From: Aquatica leii
Lineage: Eukaryota > Arthropoda > Insecta > Coleoptera > Lampyridae
Assembly: GCA_035610365.1 (NCBI GenBank)
Contig: CM069432.1
Location: 16,864,001 to 16,928,000, forward strand
Direction of reading: 5' to 3'
DNA length: 64,000 bases
In this document: piece by piece, positions 56,264 through 64,000 of the stretch
Numbering within the stretch: the stretch's first letter is position 1
Layout: every line of letters starts with the position of its first letter
Position numbers and translations under genes: made by a program
Notes under the pieces: generated by a model
Told to the model about the DNA's origin: nothing
What the model saw: the letters and a program-made list of their open reading frames with translations, nothing else
Databases searched by the model: none

Positions 56264-57060
56264 CTAGCAATCGCTAAGAGCAGTAATATTAACCTTAACA
56301 CTTTTATTGACAACCGGCACTAACCTAGATAATACATCAGGAACGACATGTTGTTTGCCCTTATGATGACTAATTACAAAATTATATTGCTGGAGTCTGA
56401 TTGCCCATCCTGCCCAAACCTTACGTAAGACAATATGTTTATCAAAAGTAAAGGTGACAACAATTATATCATCTAGATACACTAAAACCTCAGCCTCAAG
56501 ATCAGAACCCTATGAACCATCTATAAAACATTACCATGTAGCTGGCATTGTGCAAACCGAAAGGCATGCTAGTAAAGTGATTTAAGCCTTTGTTGAGTAT
56601 CGCAAAAGCGGTCAATAGTTTACTCTCTTCTGAGAAAGGAATCTGCCAAATAGCTGATTTTACGTCAAACGTGGATAAAAATTTTGCATCTCTTAGTTTG
56701 TCTAATGTATGGTTTACGTAAAGTAGTAGATAAACGTCGCGTTTTGTGACTCCATTTAAACGCCTAAAATCAACGCAAAACTTACAAGAACCGTTTTCTT
56801 TTTGACCATGAGAATAGGTAAAAACCATGGAGTAGGCGAAGGCTCAACTACACCGCATGTTTTCTGGTTCTTCGTCGATATGCCGTTGCTGTATGCCGAC
56901 ACAGGATAGTACCTTGTTTGTTTGGTTCAGCTTTTGTCCTTATAACATGTTTATTTTTTGTAGTACATCCTAAAGTAGTGGAGTCAAATTTTACAAAAAA
57001 ATTTTCATTTTGCAACTTTTGTAGTGCTTGAGTTTGCTCTAGTGTCAGACTGGGACTCAA
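56264..57060 (-). pseudogene. Gypsy reverse transcriptase and RNase H, broken
   Basis: The minus strand gives NGSCKFCVDFRRLNGVTKRD, KFLSTFDVKSAIWQIPFSEE and FTSMPFGLHNA (56502-56828), the RT fingers and palm. YLDDIIV follows in the next piece (56440-56482). There the sequence jumps from YLDDIIV..FDKH to WAIRLQQYNFVISHHKGKQ, so the RT thumb and most of RNase H are deleted in frame. The upstream piece 56848-57060 is the protease-RT linker. Confidence 0.8.
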
Positions 57061-57280
57061 TATAGACTGTTTACAGTTAAAAGAAGTAGAAAACGTAGCT
57101 AACTTTTTAGATTCATTTGTTAAAAGTTTTCTTGGCCTGTCTTTGGATTAGAAATAATTCTCATAGTACGCTAAAAATCAACAGCTAGAATTAAGCTTTG
57201 AAAAAGTTTGGAATAACCAAAATAGTTATCATTTTAACTTTAAGACAGACGGTTACCACAGTTTTTCCAATACACTCACA

Positions 57281-57472
57281 TTAATCGCTATTACCAACAA
57301 CACAATGATCGACAATAAAAGACTGCAATTTAAAACCTAACGCACGAAAAAGCTTCCAGCCGGGATCGCCATCAAAAGTTTTCGTCGCACCTGAATCTAA
57401 TAAACTTAGATAATTTTGACCAAGAATAGTTAAAAACAGATACGGCATTTTGTCTCTTTGTACGTGTGGCAT
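57281..57472 (-). pseudogene. Gypsy retropepsin
   Basis: The minus strand reads MPYLFLTILGQNYLSLLDSG followed by ATKTF, with the catalytic DSG motif at residues 37-39 of the frame. Frame is lost after about 63 codons. Confidence 0.7.
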
Positions 57473-57539
57473 TAAAGTCTAATACTGAATTAGTCGATTC
57501 CAAAACTACATTGAAACACTAGTCGACTTCCTATTATCC

Positions 57540-58018
57540 CTAGGTGAAGTTTTCCGAAGACGAATTAAGAGAATTATTAGTACGACTATTTAAACTAGAG
57601 AAGTTACTTATTGAAAAACTTTTTCTCATTTTGCAATCAGAACATAAACATTTAGTAAAGCCTAGATTGTCGCATCGAAAACATTTTTTTGTTTTTGGTC
57701 AGAAGACTCAGATCTTAAATGTTGTAACATTTTGACTCGGAAAAAGAATTAATTGTATTTATTGAAGGCGTTTGAATAAAAGTCAAGTCAGGCTCAAGAT
57801 CTGTCTTTTTATGACTTGAAGGAACCAGGCTTTCAAGAACAGAACATCAACTTACCAAACTCTAGAAGAAGTTAACTGAGTTAATCTTATAAAACCCTAA
57901 TTACATAACATAATAATAATAATAATAATTTTGAGTTTGAGTTCCTCATTTAACTTATAAGTGAGCATCGAAAAATGATTTTACATTGCAGCTATATAAA
58001 AACCCGTACCTTCTTTTA
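57540..58018 (-). pseudogene. Gypsy gag C-terminal half
   Basis: The minus strand reads KEGTGFYIAAM, then MLTYKLNEELKLKI, and further LEPDLTFIQTPS and a Cys-rich finger FRCDNLGFTKCLCSDC (about 57620-57680). It continues the gag codons interrupted at 60486. Frames change several times. Confidence 0.65.
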
Positions 58019-60485
58019 CCTTCATCGAACCAAGGGTTAAAGTGTTACGTAGAAACCCACATGCACCCCTCATAAAAAACAATTTTCGTTAACAAATTTG
58101 CGCAAAATTTTTTGGCATAATGTTATCTGTTGTTAGTAAAGACAGTGTGAATATTTAAAACAATTTAATGTTTGCATAAAATACAAAATAAAAATCACAT
58201 AACTTTTGATAAAAAACCAATGGATGATATTGTGTAGGGAATTGTTTTCCTATTGTTCCTCTGTACATAGGTTGCATATTTTCTTTGTAATAGCGGTGCT
58301 ATGTTTTGTACAGATAAACTTTTTGCATATGTTGCAAGTGGTACGAACTTTTCTGTCTCGTTTACGTGCACAAGCGAAGCACCTTCCTTGCTTGCGCTCT
58401 CTAAATCTTTAATTGCAGTAGCCCGGCGGTTTTCTTTTTGCTCTAAATCTAGAGCCAACATTTTCTTATAACTCACTTCTCTTGTACTTAATCCTGCAGT
58501 GTTTTCACTCCTCCGTTTTACATAAGAAATAATGAGTGATTTTCCCAATTTAAGCAAAAACATCATTCTGCGATCTGATCTTTGTTTTTGCCAGTCTGGA
58601 AACTTAGTTGTCCATAATGCAAACGCATTTAAGCTTCCAATGTTTAAGAAGTTTGCAAAGGTAACCATAGGCCATCGGTTACACTTCCTTTTGGTTGTAT
58701 ATTCCTTGGCCATCTTACCAATGGTGTCTACACCTCCTTTGTGCGGCTTTTTATGTCTTTTTTGACAGCTATTTTATTGTCATGGTGTTCCGTAGATAAA
58801 AGTATGACAACTCTTCTTTTTTCTGCCACGTACCAAACTAAGTTATGCTTATCTAAGAAGCAAAACTGACTGGAAAACTGTTCTTTCTGTGCCGTTGGTA
58901 ACAACTGATTAGGAATGTAAGCTTTGTTCTTGCGTAACGTTCCGCAAAGAGTGAGTTGCTTTTCCAACAAACAGTCTGCTAATGGCAAACTAGTAAAAAA
59001 GTTGTCTGTTGTTATCCCATGACCTTTAGGCAAATGGTTCACTAAGTCAAGAACAACTCTTTTCCCTTGTTCCTTTTCAGGCTGTTGTCCAATTTTTTTT
59101 ACATACACTTGCAAATTGTGGACATAAGCAATTTCAGTATCGGCAAGTAGCCAGTGTTTTAATCCATACTTATCGGGCTTACTTTTCATATATACCCTGA
59201 ATGGCGCCGTTCCTCGGAAAGTAACAAGTTGTTCGTCTATGCAGAGGTGTAAAGATGGATTCATAGTAATTTTGCATTTATCAACAAACATATCTACAAT
59301 ATCTCTTATTGCAGCTAATTTATCAGTTGATCCGCGTTCTGCTCTTGTTTGAAAATTATCGAATCTTAAAAACCTAGTTAAAAAGGCAAACCGATTTGTT
59401 GACATTGTGGCAGGAAATATTGGCCTGCAATATAATTCATTAGATTCCCACAGCGATCGAATTGATTCTTTATTGGCCTTTAGTGCCCCTTGGGTAAAAA
59501 GTAAACCGATATAAGCGCGTATATTTCAATATTGTCTGTTGGTTTCCAGTAACGTAATTTTTGTGGGTGTTTTTCATTCCATTCCTGGTGTATCAAATTT
59601 GCTTTTTGATTTGTTTCTGTAGCAATAATATCAATCATTTCAGCAGACAATATAAAAGCTGACTCGATAGTCGAAATGTTGGTACTATATTGCGTTAAGC
59701 GAGGCTTATTTGCCAAAATATTAGCAAGTCGTCTACGAGATGTTTTCAGTGGCGTAGTAGACCATTTCAAACCAGATTTTGCAACCATATAACTGTGCAA
59801 AGCATCATCCACAGTTTCTTCATCGCTGGTATTTAATTCTTCATATTCTTCTGCTAAAATTTCATCATTTTCTCCGTCTTCTTCCTCAACTTGATCATCG
59901 TCTTCAGAGTCTGAGCACATTTCCTTCAAAAATTCTTCATCATCATCGCTGTCCTCGGCATAGAATCTCAATTGTTCTTCCGTTAGTGGAACATGTCGAT
60001 GTCGTGATGTAGAAGGTTGGGAGTCCATAGCTTTGAACACCTAGTTTGTAGAATATTTAACGTTATAATTCACACATGCAATAGATTGAGCCAACAACCC
60101 AACTTAGAGCAATTCAAAATATTTCTTACCTAAAAGCCAACAAAAACAATTTTTATAATGTTTTCAAATAATAATTAGAAATATCTGTTGTCAACGCAAA
60201 CTTACATGTCACTTTAGGAATTAATTTGTAACGCCCTCTGCCAATGAATAGTAAAAACTAATAAACATTTTAATTTTCTTAAGTTGTGGCTCTAAGTACC
60301 AACTTATTTTTTCTTTTGGTGTTTATGCGATTTAATCTAACAATTACTAAGTGACACCTCGTTTTGAGAAAGCTTTAATTAACAAAATCTGAGAGTATCA
60401 AAACTAAAAGAAAATAAAATACTTTAGTACGACACAAAAAATGACTTCTGGGTTGCAGCTGCACCCCCCCTTGGTTTGATGAAGG
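58019..60485 (-). mobile_element. piggyBac transposon, nearly full length
   Basis: 2467 bp. Left end CCTTCATCGAACCAAGGG, right end the complement of CCTTCATCAAACCAAGGG (17 of 18 match). TTAA follows the right end (60486); TTTA, one base off, precedes the left. Minus-strand transposase with three frameshifts. Size and TTAA target fit the family. Confidence 0.9.
58250..60040 (-). pseudogene. piggyBac transposase, three frameshifts
   Basis: Acidic N-terminus (residues 20-75 of the first frame, FYAEDSDDDEEFL onward), typical of piggyBac. A frame change near 59510 leads to LLFTQGALKANKESI, MSTNRFAFLTRFLRFDN (59340-59405), LHLCIDEQLVTFRG with the first catalytic Asp (about 59240), KPDKYGLKHWLLAD, and HGITTDNFFTSLPLADCLL with the second (about 59010). 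A change near 58745 leads to KPHKGGVDTIGKMAKEYTTK, keeping the third Asp in GGVDT, then RKCNRWPM. A change near 58360 leads to a Cys-rich end: CNICKKFICTKH, ICNLC, stop at 58250. All three catalytic Asp and the C-terminal finger survive. Confidence 0.9.
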
Positions 60486-60489
60486 TTAA

Positions 60490-60900
60490 GATCTTGAGTC
60501 CTACGTTTAATTTCATCGATAAGTTTTTCGTCATAATCTAGCGGTAAATATTCTTCTTTTACTAATTATATAAGAATTATAGACTTAAATCATAACAAAG
60601 CTTGATTGTTGAACAAATCTTCTTCAGTACGCTGAAGAAATGCGTTCAGAGAATCTTTAGACTCCTGTCCGCTAAACTTTAAACCACATTTCATGACAGA
60701 TACTAATTTAATGTTGCAATTAGAAGTATTTTCTAAACCTGGAAAACCTACAAACGTTGAAGCAGCTATTGGATCATTTTGATTAGCATCAGATTTAGCT
60801 TCGACTAAATTTGCTAAACCTAATAAACCGACATTGTTAAGAAGATTTTCGACCTCTAAATTAAGCGACCATAAATACGCAGAATAGGAAAGTTAGATCT
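60490..60900 (-). pseudogene. Gypsy gag N-terminal half
   Basis: An open stretch of about 90 codons: AYLWSLNLEVENLLNNVG (about 60825-60880), then MKCGLKFSGQESKDSLNAFL followed by QRTEE (about 60640-60715), then after a TGA KEEYLPLDYDEKLIDEIKRR and TQDL up to the piggyBac insertion. The WxLxFSGxxxxxSLxxFLxRxEE block (here CGLKFSG) and the EYxPxxYDxxLxxEIxxRTQ block are typical of gypsy gag. Confidence 0.75.
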
Positions 60901-60945
60901 TTATTCAAAAAAACACAATTTCCTTTTTGAAAAAATACTCAAAGA

Positions 60946-62689
60946 AGACTGTCTATCACAATTTTTGCGATGTCACAGATGCCAAATAAAATTTTTGTGA
61001 GGTTTACTTTTTAAAAACAACTTAGGCAACTACGCTTACACCAAATTACCTTGTACAACCCTAATTTGATTATATAAATAAAAAAAAACGTTACAGCATA
61101 AAAATCTAAAATAAGTTTAAAAATAACATAATCAAAGAAAAAATAAGTTTGTAGAGCAAATAATCAAATTTTAAACGTGTGTCGCTGTCAATTTAAAGTC
61201 TTATTAAAAATGTGTTTTTTTTGGGTTATCAAAAAAAATTTTATTTGATTTCATATGCAAAAATCGATAAAAAAAACAATCCAAATTCGATTACATAAAA
61301 GTAATAAATTAAATTTTGATAAATTCTCTGTACTGAATTTACATAGTTATTAGTAGTAAAATTCTGAGGTATTTTTACTAAAAAATTATTTATTTTTAAA
61401 AATAAAATTTGTTGACGCATCTCAAAAAAAAAATAAATCGTTAGTTTTAAAATCTATCCACAAATTTCGTATTCTACGAAACTTTTGAAATTTGCATGTT
61501 GCGTAAAAACTTTAACGCGGACCTAGAGATAAAATGTTTTTGTTTTTTTATTGAAATAATTCTTTTTTACAAAACTTTTTACATTTGAAAAATACCTACT
61601 TCTGCTACGTTTATTTTTCGCCTAGTGCAATTTTATCATTGTTGTAAAATATTCAACAGACTGAACGTTTTACAACTGTTACAGCAAACACACCCAATGT
61701 TAATACTCAACGTTTATACTGTTTTTCTAAAACAAATAAATATAGTTTTTCCGTAATTGCTGGAACGTATTTTTGTTTTTATTTCGACATTGTTGCTTTT
61801 TAATTAAAACGAAACTAAAATAGGTTAACATCATAGTTGACGTGTTTATATTCGAATATACGCGTAACAACTAGTACTACATTTATTCTTAATATCAAGA
61901 TAAAATTGTTTATTTTGTAAATATTCTATTTAATAATAATCTTTATTTTTTATTTAATTTAGTACTTAATTTTTGTTTCTGTTAAAGTCGGTATTGTATT
62001 TCTGTGTCATTTTGTTTATATTGTTACACTATTTTTCTAATTTAATTTAAGTTTAATCAATCAGGTACAGTCAAAGAAAATTCGTGCAGTTTCAAAACTT
62101 TAGATTAGTATAAGGTCCGTACCGGTTTTAAATATTAAATTTCTTAAAACCCAATAAAATTTATTTATTGAATTATACACTTTATTAATGGTTTGTACTT
62201 TTTCTTCAAAAGTTACGTTTTCTGCAGTTTAGCGACCAGCAGACTTCATATGCCTTAAAATTTAGTTGAAGAAAAGCTTACGTTAAAAAAACTTTAACGT
62301 AACATTGCATATTAAAAATATTACTAAATATTTCGCAAACAAGTTTACTATTTTTATCTAAGCACAACAGTAATTGGTTTTGATAAAATTCTGCTCATTT
62401 ACTTTCTTAGTCACCACCTTCTATCATTACAGTTATAAACAGCAAATGAAGATTTATTAGCAGTCAAAAATGGCACTGTTTTAAAAAATATTTTTACAAT
62501 TTCCTTTTTTTATAAAGAAAAATATGCAATGCAACAAAGAACTGTTATACATTGTATTGTTAATGCTGTTTCACACTGTATATATGAATATATAGGAAGT
62601 AGAGACACGACGGACTCTCTAATTAAGTTTTTTAGTCAATTTATGTGCTCATGTATTTGTAAGTTTTCGTATGTATATTTGCGTGTGCT
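60946..62689. other. No gene seen
   Basis: AT-rich. The copia 5' LTR should lie at the right end of this interval, but I could not set its limits and saw no clear tRNA-Met primer site. The frame at 62529-62711 overlaps the copia start and is a shadow. Confidence 0.45.
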
Positions 62690-64000
62690 ATGGATTTTAA
62701 GACGCAATTAGAAATAATTGTAGGTGCTAACAATTGGACGAAATGGAAGCGTCAGATAGAACTGCTCCTGGTTCACCAAGATGTGCATTTCTTCTTCATA
62801 TTACTGGTGTACGAACAATACCTGAAGCCGAAGAAGGTAGACAGAAAGAGTTCCAAAAAAAACTAAAGAAATTAAAAAAATTGCATGCTTTGGCACAATA
62901 CTAATTTCTGGTTCTTTGAACGATCCCAATTTGGAACAAACCACCACATGTAGCAACTCATACAAAACTTGGCAGAAACTGTGCTGCGCATACGAGCAGA
63001 CATCAGGTCAGCGAATTGATAGGTTGATGGAAAAGTTTTTTTAAGGTAACAAAAAGTGATACCGACAACATAACGACACATGTAGGTCGACTGCAAAATG
63101 TTTTCCATGAATTAAACAACGAACTTGACAGGCTTGTAAAAAGTAAACTGCCCGATCTCTTATTCATGAGCAGATTAATGCCAACTGTACCCTCAGATTA
63201 TTTTGAGTTCAAGAGTGTGTGGGAGTCGATTTCGGTTGCTGACAGAACTGTTAATCTGTTATTGGAAAATCTAAGGATTATAGAAATGTGATTGCCGTTA
63301 AAGCATGAAGAACCAGTAGCGTTTGTAGCTCCAAAAACGGATGGAAATCAAAGCAAAGCAAGTCATGCTTTAAAATGTTTTAAATGTCATGAAACTGGCC
63401 ATTTTGCAAAGAATTGTCCAAAACAAAACCAGAAGCCGAACAAATAAGAAAAAAAATAAAGTCCGCAGTGATGCCTTTGTTTGCACCTCTGATGCTGATC
63501 AAGAACCGGACAGTTGGCTTGCAGATTCTGGTGCTTCAGTTCACATGACTAGGTTTAAAAAATATTTTTTTAAACTTCAAAGAGTTTGCAACACCAAGAG
63601 AAATACAAGTGGGCAACAAAGAGGTGATACTGGCATATGGAAAAGGTACCTTAAAAGTAATGGCCGAAAAAGAAAATAGTGAATGTGAAGAGAACCACAT
63701 GGAGGATGTTTGGTTTGTGCCAGAAATTTAAAAAAATTAATTTTTGATAGGGACCACAATAAGAAAGGGTTATGCCTTTGTAGCAGATCAGAATGGCTGT
63801 TGTGTAACCAAAAATGGTGTTACGACAATCACAGGCGACAAAAATGAAAGTGATTACCCTTGAAGAAGTATATTTGGCGAAAGAATGTGACTCGCTGCAG
63901 GTGTGGCATGAAGGTTTAGGTCATCAGGGCAAACATCATGTCAAGAGTGTTTTAAAAAAAATATGGTATTAAAACACCGGCACCAAGCAAGTTTTCATGC
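62690..64000 (+). pseudogene. Ty1/copia gag and pol 5' part (window edge)
   Basis: ATG at 62690. MDFKTQLEIIVGANNWTKWK and RQIELLL begin gag. After frame breaks, the helical gag block continues with ITTHVGRLQNVFHELNNELD and LFMSRLMPTVPSDYFEF (63060-63210). Zinc knuckle CFKCHETGHFAKNC at 63379-63420. Protease DSWLADSGASVHMTRFKKYF at 63510-63560, with the copia form of the active site. Near the edge, WHEGLGHQGKHHVKSVLKK (63903-63960) is the pre-integrase H-x-R/G-L-G-H block. Several frame changes; RT would lie beyond the window. Confidence 0.85.

Larger units (their letters stand above)
55874..60945 (-). mobile_element. Decayed Ty3/gypsy element split by piggyBac
   Basis: Minus strand in correct order: gag (60490-60900 and 57900-58018), finger region (about 57620-57700), protease (57281-57472), RT (56502-57060), RNase H end (56264-56482) and integrase finger (55990-56134). 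The piggyBac element 58019-60485 sits inside gag. LTRs were not identified; the integrase core and 3' end are lost. Confidence 0.8.

Noticed and set aside
57909-57932. (TAA)n microsatellite as a feature
   Set aside because: Short run of about seven units in AT-rich sequence, with no apparent meaning.
1-64000. tRNA, rRNA, CRISPR or bacterial-type operons
   Set aside because: No cloverleaf, rRNA core or regularly spaced repeat array was seen. The content is eukaryotic transposable elements.

Overview
The window reads as a very AT-rich stretch of animal, most likely insect, nuclear DNA made almost entirely of transposable elements in different stages of decay. The element mix fits an arthropod: Ty3/gypsy, BEL/Pao, Ty1/copia, Penelope-like, RTE-like and another non-LTR element, Tc1/mariner, pogo, piggyBac and a Mutator-like (PF20700-type) transposase. 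I found no convincing host gene, tRNA, rRNA or CRISPR array. The insect assignment is inference from these families and from composition.

Layout. 0-2.3 kb: edge of a Ty3/gypsy copy (minus) and an RTE-like reverse transcriptase relic (plus). 3.5-7.7 kb: an inverted-repeat-bounded region with a gypsy-type integrase zinc finger and a degenerate ~210-bp tandem repeat in strongly pyrimidine-biased DNA. 9.9-13.1 kb: a nearly complete Penelope-like element (minus) with a hammerhead-ribozyme-like core in its pLTR, abutting a BEL RNase H fragment bracketed by inverted pLTR pieces. 13.7-18.9 kb: a BEL pol relic fused to a CsRn1-type gypsy 5' half (minus). 19.7-21.6 kb: a Tc1-like relic and a PF20700-type transposase relic. 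24.6-27.3 kb: a pogo-like transposon inside a BEL relic. 27.4-32.5 kb: a non-LTR relic plus two diverged copies of an unidentified repeat. 33.8-36.6 kb: a second pogo-like transposon with subterminal repeats.

38.9-51.9 kb is the showpiece, a nested stack. An old BEL copy (plus) carries a 1.9-kb Tc1/mariner element at 39.1-41.0 kb (the left edge of the BEL is less certain) and, at a TA inside its protease region, a second Tc1/mariner element whose two ends are ~1.95-2.0-kb inverted repeats. The left arm of that element was then hit by a young BEL/Pao element (42084-47860) with two identical 387-bp LTRs, a tRNA-Tyr-type primer site, a 6-bp target duplication and one open 1407-codon gag-pol frame that lacks its RNase H segment. 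The uninterrupted right arm preserves the empty site.

55.9-60.9 kb is a decayed gypsy (minus) split in its gag codons by a 2.47-kb piggyBac element at TTAA. From 62.7 kb to the edge lies the 5' half of a Ty1/copia element (plus). Relative ages read from nesting: host BEL and gypsy copies are oldest, cut-and-paste transposons are next, and the 42-48 kb BEL insertion is the youngest event that can be dated here. Long AT-rich stretches between elements hold nothing I can identify.
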